Source: Bacillota bacterium
GTDB lineage: Bacteria; Bacillota; Bacilli; Alicyclobacillales; SLC66
DNA length: 50,354 nucleotides
Direction: 5' to 3'
Assembly (NCBI GenBank): GCA_021846285.1
Contig: JAJZCB010000015.1
Location: 1 to 50,354 of the forward strand
Of the stretch, positions 23,410 to 32,724 are shown in pieces (position 1 is the stretch's first letter; each line of letters begins with the position of its first letter). Under the pieces are notes generated by a model, which did no database searches, had not been told where the DNA came from, and saw only the letters and a program-made list of their open reading frames with translations. Position numbers and translations under genes: made by a program.

Positions 23410-23433
23410 ATCCTAACAAGAGGACTCTTCATC
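23387..23433 (-). repeat. Inverted single copy of the 20228-20274 repeat
   Basis: The reverse complement of this segment matches 20228-20274 with about eight differences over 47 positions, including ATTCACATG-TGTGCCCGTCGCGA. It is half of the hairpin unit only. It overlaps the last codons and stop of the HxlR gene. Confidence 0.7.
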
Positions 23434-23474
23434 CCACTGATGGCGCTGCGAAGCGGCATGGGGTCTCTCTCCAT

Positions 23475-25007
23475 TCAGTTCAACCGCTGTAACGGCCTGT
23501 TGGCAGGCCCTTCCACAACCTCGCCGCTATGGGAAAATCTCGATCCATGGCAAGGACAATCCCAGGTTCGATCACCGTGGTTCCACTCCACCTCACACCC
23601 CAGGTGTGTACAGGTGGTATCCACCAGGTGCACATGTCCTTCATCGTCCCTGTACGCGCCCGCGCGGGCGCCGTTGAACGAAACGACACTGCCCTCCTGC
23701 TTCGCCAAATCGTCAGCACTCTTCAAAGGCATGTCGAATTTCCCTTTGATAAGATGAGCAGCGACGTTGGCATTTTGCGCAAGAAATGTTCTTAGACTGG
23801 GATCGGCGTAGAAGCGCGACGGAGTGTATAAGGGCGCATAGGGATTGTTCCGCTCCAGCACCCTGTCTCGCAGAATATGCGCTGCGGCTGTTCCTGTGGT
23901 CATGCCCCATTTTCGGTAACCGGTCGCCACAAGCACATTGGGGCGGTCCGGTGTAATTTCCCCGATGTAGGCCACGTTATCTAACGTGATGAGATCCTGA
24001 TTCGACCAGCGATAGAGGATTTCCTTTAGACCCAACACGTCCTGACCGAAAATCTCCAGAGCTCTGTAATGCTCAAGTGTGTCATTCCCCTGTCCAGTCC
24101 TGTGGCTTTCACCGCCAATCAGCACCATTTCTTCGTTGTCGATCTTCACGGATCGCAGTGAACGCGTCGGACTGTCGGCGCTGATATACATCCCCCCAGG
24201 ATACTTCCCGTCCGTCCTGGCGGCGATGACGTAGCTTCTGTCGGCCTGCATCCGTGTAAAATAGAATCCCTGTCCGTCATAAAAGGGGAAATGCGAACAG
24301 GCCAGCACTTTGGCTCCGGTGACGCGATGACCGTCACGCGTCACCACCGTTGGCTGATTGCCGTCCACAACGTCAATCGACACGGCGTTTTCAAATATGC
24401 GTCCTCCCTTGTCCGTGATCACCTGAACCAGATGAGCCAGATAGCGAAGGGGGTGGAACTGGGCCTGCCGTTTCATGGACAATGCGTTATGCACAGGGAT
24501 GTGAAACGGGATGGCGTCGACGAGTTCACCCTCGACGCCCAATTGTTGATAGACCTCATATTCCTGTTCAACTTGCTTGGCGCCGCGGTCGGTCGTCGCG
24601 TAGATACACGCGTCTTCTTCGTGAAAGTCACAGTCGATCCGTTGCTCCTGGATGGTCTCCCTGATAAAACTGAGCGCATCTCTGTTGGCTTCATAGTAGA
24701 GACGCGCTTTGGATTTTCCCATGTGACGGATCAATTCGTCGTAGATCAACCCATGCTGCGCAGTGATCTTGGCCGTCGTATATCCGGTTGTGCCATGCAA
24801 CAACGTATCCGCTTCCAATAACGCCACTCTCAATCCCTCATGGACCAATAGATACGCCGCGGTGATCCCTGTCAGTCCGCCCCCCACAATTACAACATCC
24901 ACCTGCATATCGTCCTCCAGTGAAGGGAACGTCGGCAAATGGACAGAATTAAGCCAGTACGCTTCTGGAATCTCTGGCAGCCTGACATGAGAATGATGTT
25001 CCGGCAC
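23475..25007 (-). CDS. FAD-dependent oxidoreductase with C-terminal Rieske [2Fe-2S] domain
   Basis: 510 residues. The DAO-type flavin domain starts VDVVIVGGGLTGITAAYLLV and includes LLEADTLLHGTTGYTTAKIT. It ends near NVLVATGYRKWGMTTGTAAA. A Rieske domain follows at about 425-510, with cluster ligands Cys466/His468 (CTHLGC) and Cys484/His487 (CPCHGS) and the disulfide Cys pair 471/486. This architecture is common in Bacillota; its substrate is not settled. It is transcribed divergently from the MerR gene, with a palindrome in between. Start ATG at 25007. Confidence 0.88.
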   Translation of the reverse strand: MPEHHSHVRLPEIPEAYWLNSVHLPTFPSLEDDMQVDVVIVGGGLTGITAAYLLVHEGLRVALLEADTLLHGTTGYTTAKITAQHGLIYDELIRHMGKSKARLYYEANRDALSFIRETIQEQRIDCDFHEEDACIYATTDRGAKQVEQEYEVYQQLGVEGELVDAIPFHIPVHNALSMKRQAQFHPLRYLAHLVQVITDKGGRIFENAVSIDVVDGNQPTVVTRDGHRVTGAKVLACSHFPFYDGQGFYFTRMQADRSYVIAARTDGKYPGGMYISADSPTRSLRSVKIDNEEMVLIGGESHRTGQGNDTLEHYRALEIFGQDVLGLKEILYRWSNQDLITLDNVAYIGEITPDRPNVLVATGYRKWGMTTGTAAAHILRDRVLERNNPYAPLYTPSRFYADPSLRTFLAQNANVAAHLIKGKFDMPLKSADDLAKQEGSVVSFNGARAGAYRDDEGHVHLVDTTCTHLGCEVEWNHGDRTWDCPCHGSRFSHSGEVVEGPANRPLQRLN

Positions 25008-25088
25008 ATACAGCCCCCCGCTTGTTGATCTGTATCATGACTCTGTCTTCCCCCAACTCGGAAGATGCTATACAACTGCCATATTGCA

Positions 25089-25105
25089 TATAGGATATTC
25101 CTATA
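25089..25105. promoter_or_regulatory. Perfect palindrome between Rieske and MerR genes
   Basis: TATAGGATATTCCTATA is a perfect 17-bp palindrome in the 125-bp divergent promoter region, 28 bp before the MerR-family start. It is a plausible operator for that regulator, controlling itself and the Rieske oxidoreductase. Confidence 0.5.
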
Positions 25106-25132
25106 GTAATATATTCTTTGGAGGTGAATCGC

Positions 25133-25861
25133 ATGCCGGGACATTACCTGCGCGTTCAAGAAGCAGCGTCCTTATTGGGAGTCGCTCCCCCAACCATCCG
25201 TTGGTACTGTTCGCAGGGACTTCTTCCCACGTACTGGATTGGCAGGGGTCAGACTGGCCATCGACGCTTTTCCTACGCGGACGTTGCGGCGCTCGGCGCA
25301 CATCTGGGGCGCAGTGTCCCTCCTGAAAAGACATGGGATCTGGCGTCGCCATGGAACCTGAAGAGGATCGCAGAGTATTTGGGGCTGTCCGACAAGTTCC
25401 TGATCAGCACAGGTGCGGCAGCATCCGGCGTCGAATTGAGTTGGCCTGAATTGCAGGGCCTGGAGCGCAGCATTTACGGCGACCACCCTGACAAAGCGGA
25501 AGAGGAGCGTGCAGACGACATGAATCAAGAACAAGAAGCGACGGCGGACGGCAACGAGCCCGAGCATGTCCACGGGCACGGGCGCGGGCGTCAACAGCAT
25601 TGTCATTGCGAAGGCCCACAACACCGGGGAGGCCGCGGACCTGGATTCGGTCCGCGACACGGCGCGGGGCGGCCGCCCATGTTTGGAGCGTGGGCGTCAC
25701 GGATGCACTGGCAGAACGCAATGACACCACCGGTTGATCCCACTGATCTGCTCGCGCTAAAGAGCGCCAGGAGACACTTGGAGGCCCAGAGAGCGGACTT
25801 GGAGGATCAGATCGCCGAACTCACGCGCCAGATTGAGACGCATCCGGATCATGAGTCGTGA
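25133..25861 (+). CDS. MerR/excisionase-type regulator with His/Gly-rich linker and coiled coil
   Basis: About 242 residues. N-terminal winged HTH: LRVQEAASLLGVAPPTIRWY, then QTGHRRFSYADVAAL. A middle helical region follows, then an unusual low-complexity linker (HVHGHGRGRQQHCHCEG and later GRGPGFGPRHGAGRPP) with many His and two Cys, able to bind metal. The C-terminus is a coiled coil (LKSARRHLEAQRADLEDQIA). ATG at 25133 is preferred because GGAGGTG lies eight bases before; a TTG at 25118 overlaps that site. Divergent from the Rieske oxidoreductase. Confidence 0.75.
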   Translation: MPGHYLRVQEAASLLGVAPPTIRWYCSQGLLPTYWIGRGQTGHRRFSYADVAALGAHLGRSVPPEKTWDLASPWNLKRIAEYLGLSDKFLISTGAAASGVELSWPELQGLERSIYGDHPDKAEEERADDMNQEQEATADGNEPEHVHGHGRGRQQHCHCEGPQHRGGRGPGFGPRHGAGRPPMFGAWASRMHWQNAMTPPVDPTDLLALKSARRHLEAQRADLEDQIAELTRQIETHPDHES

Positions 25862-25865
25862 GAAA

Positions 25866-25887
25866 TGGGATCCCCGCTGGGGATCCC
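25866..25887. terminator. Convergent hairpin between MerR and histidine kinase genes
   Basis: GGGATCCCC-GCT-GGGGATCCC, a perfect 9-bp stem with a three-base loop (25867-25887), lies between the two converging stops. U-runs are weak on both sides, so it may be a partial, two-way terminator. Confidence 0.5.
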
Positions 25888-25895
25888 TCCGCTGC

Positions 25896-28800
25896 CTATG
25901 GACGCTCCTGCGCTCCCAACTCCAGTTGGACGCTCTCCTCCTCGCGATCGGAAAACGCGGACACTCCTGCGGCCACAGGCAGCGTAAAATTGATTCGTGT
26001 GCCCTTGCCACGATCGCTGGCTGCCCAAATCTGACCGTCATGCGCTGTCACAATCGACTTGCAAATCGCCAAACCAAGGCCGCTGCCGCCGATGGCGCTG
26101 CGATTGCGTGAAGGATCCGCCTTGTAAAAGCGCTCAAAAATGAACGGCAAATCCTTCTCTCCAATGCCAGCACCCGTATCCTCGATGACAAAGAGAGCGT
26201 GTCTCGGCGCTTCGCCCTCCACCGCCAGCGTGCCTTGCGCGTCAGAACACAGCAGCACATGAAACACGATCCTTCCGCCAGAAGGCGTGTGGCGGACCGC
26301 ATTGCCGATCAGATTGTTGAACACCTGATCAATCCGCCGCATATCGACATGAACAAATATCTCGTTGTCCGGCGAAAATTGATCCAAGTCCAGCGCCTGC
26401 ATTTCCCGCAATGTCTCATCCAGCACAAGGGAAAACTGAAAACCATTCCGCCCAACATCGAATTCGTGCTTTCGGAAAACGGAATACGCCAGATCGATGA
26501 TTGACACCATATCCTTGTGGAGACGACCGTAATTCTCGTCAAACTTCGAAAGATCAAGCAGGTCCTGAATGAGCGCGTTGATCTGCAGTGTGCGGTCCCG
26601 CGCGATCGTTAGATACTTGCGAACCTCCGCCGGTCGTACGACCCCGTCCACGACAGCCTCCAGGTACCCCTGAATGGATGTGAGCGGCGTGCGCAAATCA
26701 TGCGAGATGTCGCTGATCATCTGCCGCCGTATTTCTTCCGATCTTGACAGCCGTTCATTGGTCTCCCGCAGCACCTCGTTAAATGTGTTCAACACCTCTG
26801 TACGCGCCTTGATGCGTGTCTCCAACGTCTCATACAAGTACGCATTTTCGATCGAAACGGCCGCCTGTGCGCCGATCATGGTAACCAGCCGCAATTGCTC
26901 CTGCGAAAACAGATCCGGAATCGACGTGTGCTCCAGATAGACAACCCCGATGAGCGCCATCTGCCGCAAAATCGGTACACACATGATAGAAATGGGCTGG
27001 CGACTGGCGAAGGAAGCATCGCCCGCAAAACGCACATCGAGTCTGACATCCGGCGCCACTACCGGCTCCAAAGTGCGACGGACGTAGTACACGATGCTCT
27101 TTGGCACTTCAGAGAAGGACTCCAGTGGAGTCTCTCCTCTGAACAGCGATATCGATTCTTCAGATTCTCCCCCTTCAGCCTCCATATAAAGGGATTCACC
27201 TCTCTCCAGCACGACCACGCCACGTTCCGCGCCCGTGTGAAGAACCATATTGCGAATCAGTTTTCGCAGCAGTTTATCGAGTGTCACCTCTTCCGAAAGC
27301 GACCGAGTCACATCAAGCACCAGATCGATATCGATCAGACGGATAAACTCGTCCATGCTGAGCGCGGCGGCCGCTTCTGCCGCCATCTCGGGCGGTCTGG
27401 AATTCAGGACGGGGAACAGCGATCGCATTTGTTCCGCTTTTGCCGCGCAGCCCCATGACTCATAGGCTGCCATCGCCTGTTGCGCATAGACGTCAATCAA
27501 CAGGGTCCTGCCCGTTTCCATGCACAGCGAGGCAGCTCGCTCGTAGGCAATGCCGGCAAAAGGATGGCGCCCCAACAGCCGCGCGTCCTCGCCGGCCCGT
27601 TCATACAGGCGTAAAGACTGCTCTGCAGCGCCGGTCAAGCGAAAACGCTCCGCCTGGAGCAGCCAGATTTGATGCTGCGCCTCGGAGCGCGCCGTACGAA
27701 TGCAGCCGCCCAGTTCTCGCTCCGCCCTGCGCATTTGCCGCTCGGCCCGGCGTTTCGCCCCGCCCCGCGCATGCTTGGCGTCAACAGCAGCGAACAGCCC
27801 CACAAGCGTGGTCCATTCCGCCGTATAGATCGTGAACAGCTTCTTCGGGTCCAGTTTGCGGATCTGCGAAATCGCCGCTTTGCCTTCCGCAAAAAATCCA
27901 AACATGTACAGCGCGCGCAACAGCACTGTACCTGCGCCTTGCGCCGTCTCCTCAACAAGATATTGCGAAGCCCCCCGCAGATACTCTAGCGGGCGCTGTC
28001 CCAGCAACACCTCGATCACAGGACGGGTCGTCTCATACAGGCTCTGAAGCAACGTGTCCCCGGTGCGCTTCGCGATCGGTTCGTAGTCTTCAATACGATC
28101 GAGCACCTCTGAAAGCGGTCTTCCGAGCAACCATACGGCAAGAAACTTAAAGCCGGCGATGGGACCGTGAATCATCACGTTGTCAGCGCGTTTGGCGTAG
28201 ACGGCTGCGCGCTCCAGATAAATCAGGCTCTCTTGCAAAGGTCCGCTGCCCGGGTTGACGAACGTCGCAAATGTGAACACCGCACCCACCTGTATGGCAG
28301 GAATCTTGGACTGATTCGCGATCCGAATGGCCGTCACGCCATAAAATCTGGCTGTCTTGAATCGACGAAGCGCAGCAGAACAGATCATTGCCAGATTATT
28401 TAGGCTATGGGAAAATTCAGGACTCATGCCATATTGGAAATTGAGACGCATCATCGTAAGACCGATCGTCATGAAGAAGCGCTCATCCACATGGTAGGCC
28501 GATGGAGTCAGCGCCTGAAGCAGTTGCAGTTGGAGTTCCACGGAATGATTCGTCAGTGGACGACTCGTCTGAATCGACCGCATGCTGCGACCTCTCCAGT
28601 ACATCGCCAGTTGCGCGATCGACACCGCCAACCCCAGAGATTTTGTTCCATAAATGACCAGACCCAGACGTCGAAGTCCGGCCAACGTCAGGTCCGCCAC
28701 GTCTTGCCACCGCTCCTGATAGTCGAGCCAGAACATTTTCGTTCTGATCGCCTTGACAAACTGTTCCTCCGTGTTTGCTCTATCAAGAGCCTGCGCCAGA

Positions 28801-30893
28801 AAGTCCTCAGCCAGTTGAAACCAGCGCACCGCGTAATGGCAAAGGGACAACTCGAAGTGCAGCGTCCACATCAGATCATGCATTTCCGTCCAATCATCAG
28901 GTGTCAACACGGCGATGCCCAGAGAAAAATACGAGATAGCCTGCTCGTGATGCAAAGTCTCCTTGGCAAGCAATCCCGCTTTCAGAGAACAGCGCGCAAA
29001 AAACTCCCGGTCTTCTTCCGCGCGCCTGCCAAAACTCAGATGATACATGGCCCGGAATACCGGTACAGCGTCATTGTCCTCCCCGCCTTTACCCAACCCG
29101 GCGATCTGGTCGTGCATCTCCTTGCAGTGTTCGCCGTCGATGGACTCGTAGAAAGCCGCCCTCACTTCATCGTGGGAAAACAGGATGCGCCCCGTCTCCT
29201 CCTCCAGCGCCACAAATCCCCACCGGATCGCCGGAGCCATGCGAAGTTCCAGTTCCTCTAGGGACAAGCGGCAGAGGCTGGCGGTGCGACTGACAGTGCA
29301 GTCTGAGCCCAGACACGAACACCACTGCAGCAAGTCGCGCGTATGTTCCGGCAGTATCAACATCTGTTCACGCAGGAGTTGCAACATGTTGCGACTCATC
29401 GGTATTTGTTCAATCTGTCCGAACAGGATCTGCCATGTTCCCTGTTTCGAGTCAAAATACACCCAGTTACGCGCAATCAAATCCAGAAGAAACTGACGAA
29501 CATAGAGAGGATTGCCAGCCGTGCGCGCATGAATCATCTGACCCAGTCTGAGCAGTTGCACGGATGCGGTCGAAGTAGTCCGTAACGTGTCAGAAAGCAT
29601 GCGCACGATGTTCCCGGCGGTCAGGGGCTGAAGAAGGGTGCGGTGCTGTACGTCGAATAGTGGGTCCAAATAGTCCGGATACTGGCTTCTTGCGGCCAGT
29701 ACGAACATCACTCCAGGGATGCGCTCTCCCGCGATGAAAGCCGTCATCAATTCCACCATTCGGTTGTCGGCCCAATGTAAGTCATCCAAACACAGGAGCA
29801 CCGGACGCACTGCGGCAAACTCTTGCAGCAGAGAGCGCAGAGCCGCATACACATGTTCCTTGATGTTCTCAGATTTGATCGGGTCCTGCCCCACGGTTCC
29901 CGCGAACAGAATATCCATTTCCGGAATCACGCCGGGGAGCAGAAACGCGAAGGGCAGCCTTCGCAGTTTGCCCCTCCAGTTCTCTAACTCCTCATCGTCG
30001 CTTGCGAGGATGCGTTGCACGAGAATGCGCAACGCATCGACGAGCGGCGAATAGCCCGATCTCATCAACGAAGGTTCCACTTGTGCGTAAGCGATGAACG
30101 CTCCTGAAGAGAGCAGGGACTCTGTGAGGTTTTTCAATAACGTCGTCTTGCCTGCTCCTGGATCGCCCATGATCACTGCCACAGGCGCCTTTCCCAGTTC
30201 GGTTTCTCGCCACAGCCCGTTAAGAAACTCTTCATCGGATTCGCGGGCATACAGTTTTCGCGATATCCGCAAAGCGCCAGGCACATCCGATAACCCAGGA
30301 TAAAAACCGTGTTCACCCTTCTGAACAGACATGCTCCAATCTTCCAGATCGCAGACCAGACCGTACATGCTCTGATAGCGATCTTCAGGCAACTTCTGCA
30401 TGCATTTCATGGCTATGTGAGAGACATACACATATTCGGACGCGTCTGAGACCCGCTTCGGCGTCAATGCGATATGAGCATGCACCCACTCAATGCGATT
30501 GTGCGCGACAAAGGGATATTCCCCCGTCATCATCTGATACAATATGACGCCGTAAGAGTAGATGTCGGTTCTGTGATCGATCTTGCGCTGCATGCGGCCG
30601 GTCTGTTCAGGAGCAATGTACGGCAGTCGGTCCGGTTCAAACCCGGTCTGCGCACTTCCTTCATCGATTCGCATAATCGCTGCCGAATTCCGTTCCAGCC
30701 CAATTTGAACACATTGCGGCGTAAGATTGCCGTGAACGCCGCCCTCATCATGAATCTTTAACAATTCGCGCCCCACGCCAATGGAAATATTGATAAATAC
30801 CTCCATTGAGACTGCGCCGTCTTCCAGCAACTCCACAAGGGTCGTAGACTGCTCTGATTGTTGCGATCCACTCATGGTCTCTTCGGACCCCAT
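25896..30893 (-). CDS. Giant hybrid sensor: pseudokinase, AAA ATPase, GAF and histidine kinase
   Basis: About 1,665 residues. Order: a Ser/Thr kinase C-lobe (about 30-200; HGNLTPQCV in place of HRDLKPxN, IDEGSA in place of DFG, then PYIAPEQTGRM), an AAA/NACHT-like ATPase (P-loop GDPGAGKTTLL at about 243, Walker B LLCLDDLHWAD), a long helical TPR-like region, a GAF domain (about 1190-1330), and a histidine kinase core (SDISHDLRTPLTSI with His near 1398, NLIGNAVRHTPSGG, DTGAGIGEKD, GGSGLGLAICKSIV). The kinase part lacks an N-lobe and catalytic residues, so it is a binding module. It starts 8 bp after the response-regulator stop. Cytosolic, no membrane segments seen. Confidence 0.87.
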   Translation of the reverse strand: MGSEETMSGSQQSEQSTTLVELLEDGAVSMEVFINISIGVGRELLKIHDEGGVHGNLTPQCVQIGLERNSAAIMRIDEGSAQTGFEPDRLPYIAPEQTGRMQRKIDHRTDIYSYGVILYQMMTGEYPFVAHNRIEWVHAHIALTPKRVSDASEYVYVSHIAMKCMQKLPEDRYQSMYGLVCDLEDWSMSVQKGEHGFYPGLSDVPGALRISRKLYARESDEEFLNGLWRETELGKAPVAVIMGDPGAGKTTLLKNLTESLLSSGAFIAYAQVEPSLMRSGYSPLVDALRILVQRILASDDEELENWRGKLRRLPFAFLLPGVIPEMDILFAGTVGQDPIKSENIKEHVYAALRSLLQEFAAVRPVLLCLDDLHWADNRMVELMTAFIAGERIPGVMFVLAARSQYPDYLDPLFDVQHRTLLQPLTAGNIVRMLSDTLRTTSTASVQLLRLGQMIHARTAGNPLYVRQFLLDLIARNWVYFDSKQGTWQILFGQIEQIPMSRNMLQLLREQMLILPEHTRDLLQWCSCLGSDCTVSRTASLCRLSLEELELRMAPAIRWGFVALEEETGRILFSHDEVRAAFYESIDGEHCKEMHDQIAGLGKGGEDNDAVPVFRAMYHLSFGRRAEEDREFFARCSLKAGLLAKETLHHEQAISYFSLGIAVLTPDDWTEMHDLMWTLHFELSLCHYAVRWFQLAEDFLAQALDRANTEEQFVKAIRTKMFWLDYQERWQDVADLTLAGLRRLGLVIYGTKSLGLAVSIAQLAMYWRGRSMRSIQTSRPLTNHSVELQLQLLQALTPSAYHVDERFFMTIGLTMMRLNFQYGMSPEFSHSLNNLAMICSAALRRFKTARFYGVTAIRIANQSKIPAIQVGAVFTFATFVNPGSGPLQESLIYLERAAVYAKRADNVMIHGPIAGFKFLAVWLLGRPLSEVLDRIEDYEPIAKRTGDTLLQSLYETTRPVIEVLLGQRPLEYLRGASQYLVEETAQGAGTVLLRALYMFGFFAEGKAAISQIRKLDPKKLFTIYTAEWTTLVGLFAAVDAKHARGGAKRRAERQMRRAERELGGCIRTARSEAQHQIWLLQAERFRLTGAAEQSLRLYERAGEDARLLGRHPFAGIAYERAASLCMETGRTLLIDVYAQQAMAAYESWGCAAKAEQMRSLFPVLNSRPPEMAAEAAAALSMDEFIRLIDIDLVLDVTRSLSEEVTLDKLLRKLIRNMVLHTGAERGVVVLERGESLYMEAEGGESEESISLFRGETPLESFSEVPKSIVYYVRRTLEPVVAPDVRLDVRFAGDASFASRQPISIMCVPILRQMALIGVVYLEHTSIPDLFSQEQLRLVTMIGAQAAVSIENAYLYETLETRIKARTEVLNTFNEVLRETNERLSRSEEIRRQMISDISHDLRTPLTSIQGYLEAVVDGVVRPAEVRKYLTIARDRTLQINALIQDLLDLSKFDENYGRLHKDMVSIIDLAYSVFRKHEFDVGRNGFQFSLVLDETLREMQALDLDQFSPDNEIFVHVDMRRIDQVFNNLIGNAVRHTPSGGRIVFHVLLCSDAQGTLAVEGEAPRHALFVIEDTGAGIGEKDLPFIFERFYKADPSRNRSAIGGSGLGLAICKSIVTAHDGQIWAASDRGKGTRINFTLPVAAGVSAFSDREEESVQLELGAQERP

Positions 30894-30900
30894 AATCGCT

Positions 30901-31602
30901 TCACACCGCACCCTCACCGTTAAATTTGTAGCCCGCTCCGCGAATCGTTACAATATACTTGGGAATGGAAGGGTCTGGTTCGATCTTTTTTCTTAAATTA
31001 CTGATGTGAACCATAACCGTGCGCGCATCACCCAAAGCAGGCGAGTTCCAGATATGGTGAAACAGATCCTCCGGTCGAAAAACCCGATCGGGGTTCTGGG
31101 CCATCAACATAAGAATTTGAAATTCCTTGGCTGATAACGTGACCTTGGCACGAGGCGTAGATACCATAAAACACCCTTCATCAATCTCCAGATCTGCAAT
31201 TCGAATCAGAGAGCCCGGTTGCCCCTGTTTTGCCGAAAGTCCCTTATAGCGGCGCAGTTGCGCCTTGACACGGGCAACCAATTCGCTGGGACTGAACGGT
31301 TTCGTCAAATAATCGTCCCCTCCAAGGGAAAGACCGAGGATCTTATCCGATTCGGCGGATTTCGCGCTCATAAAGAGTATAGGGATATCCGTATATTTTC
31401 TTATCTCCTGACACAACTCAAATCCACTTGGACCAGGCAACATGATGTCGAGAAGCACCAGATCAACGGACCCTTCCTGTAAAATATCAATGGCTTTCCA
31501 GTCATGGGCCGTCAGAACCTCAAAATCATGCCTATACAAATAGAGAGATACCAGTTCGGTAATCTCGTCGTCGTCCTCGACAATAAGCACTGTATCTTTC
31601 AT
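30901..31602 (-). CDS. OmpR-family response regulator
   Basis: 233 residues. Receiver: TVLIVEDDDEITELV, phosphoacceptor Asp52 in LVLLDIMLPGPSG, conserved Ser/Lys in ILFMSAKSAES, then KPFSPSELVARV. The C-terminal winged helix (SAKEFQILMLMAQNPDRVFR; HISNLRKKIEPDPSIPKYIV; TIRGAGYKF) is of OmpR/PhoB type. It is immediately upstream of the giant histidine kinase gene and is its obvious partner. The 118 bp before it are very AT-rich, with a TTGACA at 31691-31686 that may be a -35 element. Confidence 0.92.
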   Translation of the reverse strand: MKDTVLIVEDDDEITELVSLYLYRHDFEVLTAHDWKAIDILQEGSVDLVLLDIMLPGPSGFELCQEIRKYTDIPILFMSAKSAESDKILGLSLGGDDYLTKPFSPSELVARVKAQLRRYKGLSAKQGQPGSLIRIADLEIDEGCFMVSTPRAKVTLSAKEFQILMLMAQNPDRVFRPEDLFHHIWNSPALGDARTVMVHISNLRKKIEPDPSIPKYIVTIRGAGYKFNGEGAV

Positions 31603-31720
31603 GATGCCGAGATCACCATCCCACGCTGATAAACGAAGAAATACTATTACATTATAATATACAGACTATTATTCATTCCTTCCAATGTCAACTCTGCTGT
31701 TCCAGTATATCTGTTCCGCA

Positions 31721-32698
31721 TCATCCCAGCGACGATTTAACATCACCGACAAGTTTACCAACCATTTCCTCCGAGTATATGGAAAATCCCTTGCCTCCCT
31801 GATGCTTGACTGAATACATGGCCTTATCGGCAGCCTGAATCAAAGTCTCAAAGTCCCTGCCATCCTGAGGAAAGATGCTGACCCCCAAACTGGCCGATAC
31901 CCGAAATTGCCGACTGTCGATGGAGTACTCGACATCAAGGGATCGGCTTAACCGCTGGACAACGTTCGACACCACATTTCCATTGCGAATGATGTCAGTC
32001 AGGACCACGACAAATTCATCACCTCCGACGCGAACCACGACATCCTCCATACGAATGCGTCGTTTCAGCCGCTGCACAATCACGCGGAGAACGGAATCGC
32101 CGCACTCATGACCATACATGTCGTTGACCGTCTTAAACCCATCCAGGTCAATATAAATAAGTGCGAACGCTTCGCCAAATTCCTTCTGCAGACCGACACG
32201 ATACCGTTCCAGAAATAACCGATTCAGCGCGCCCGTCAATGGATCGTGTATGGCCATGCGTTCCAGTTCGATAACATAGGCCAACATATCCGCCGCAAGC
32301 TGCATGGAATGCAACTCCGTTCTATTGAAATCGTAGGGCTCAACATTGGCAGTGCACAGAGTTCCGTAAAGCGTGCCATCCTGGAGTAGAATTGGCACTC
32401 CCATATAAGCGCCGATTCGTTGAGCAGCCAATGACTCGCCTTTCACATGGTTGGCGGTATCTGCGATGACCAGCGACTGAGTCTGGTGCATAAGTTCAAA
32501 ACCTGTGAGTTCTGAGAGACGCAGCACCGTCAGATCATTGGAGTTCTCGTCTTCTTTGTGGAACAGTCTCACCAGTGTAAAGAATCCGTCTTGCATCGTA
32601 ACAATAAAGAATGTGGATGTAGGAATGATGTTGCTCAGTTGACTCAGGCTGTCGCGCAACGATCGTGTAAAATGGCTCCATGGCGCTATTCTCGGCAT
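31721..32698 (-). CDS. GAF-GGDEF diguanylate cyclase
   Basis: 325 residues. GAF-like domain at about 15-145 (IADTANHVKGESL; YMGVPILLQDGTLYGTLCT) and a GGDEF domain at about 148-320. The active site GGDEF is intact (225-229), and RMED at 216-219 is a standard inhibitory I-site five residues before it. HDPLTGALNRLFLERY and IDLDGFKTVNDMYGHECGD are canonical. It should make c-di-GMP from GTP under control of the GAF ligand, with product inhibition. It lies 26 bp after manC and has an AGGAGGTG ribosome site, so it is probably co-expressed with polysaccharide genes. Confidence 0.92.
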   Translation of the reverse strand: MPRIAPWSHFTRSLRDSLSQLSNIIPTSTFFIVTMQDGFFTLVRLFHKEDENSNDLTVLRLSELTGFELMHQTQSLVIADTANHVKGESLAAQRIGAYMGVPILLQDGTLYGTLCTANVEPYDFNRTELHSMQLAADMLAYVIELERMAIHDPLTGALNRLFLERYRVGLQKEFGEAFALIYIDLDGFKTVNDMYGHECGDSVLRVIVQRLKRRIRMEDVVVRVGGDEFVVVLTDIIRNGNVVSNVVQRLSRSLDVEYSIDSRQFRVSASLGVSIFPQDGRDFETLIQAADKAMYSVKHQGGKGFSIYSEEMVGKLVGDVKSSLG

Positions 32699-32724
32699 TT
32701 CCTACACCTCCTATCGATTGCCTA

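Noticed and set aside
23310-23492. 60-codon plus-strand frame at the HxlR 3' end
   Set aside because: Out of frame with HxlR and antisense to the Rieske gene; its similarity to the 20.2-kb region is due to the DNA repeat.
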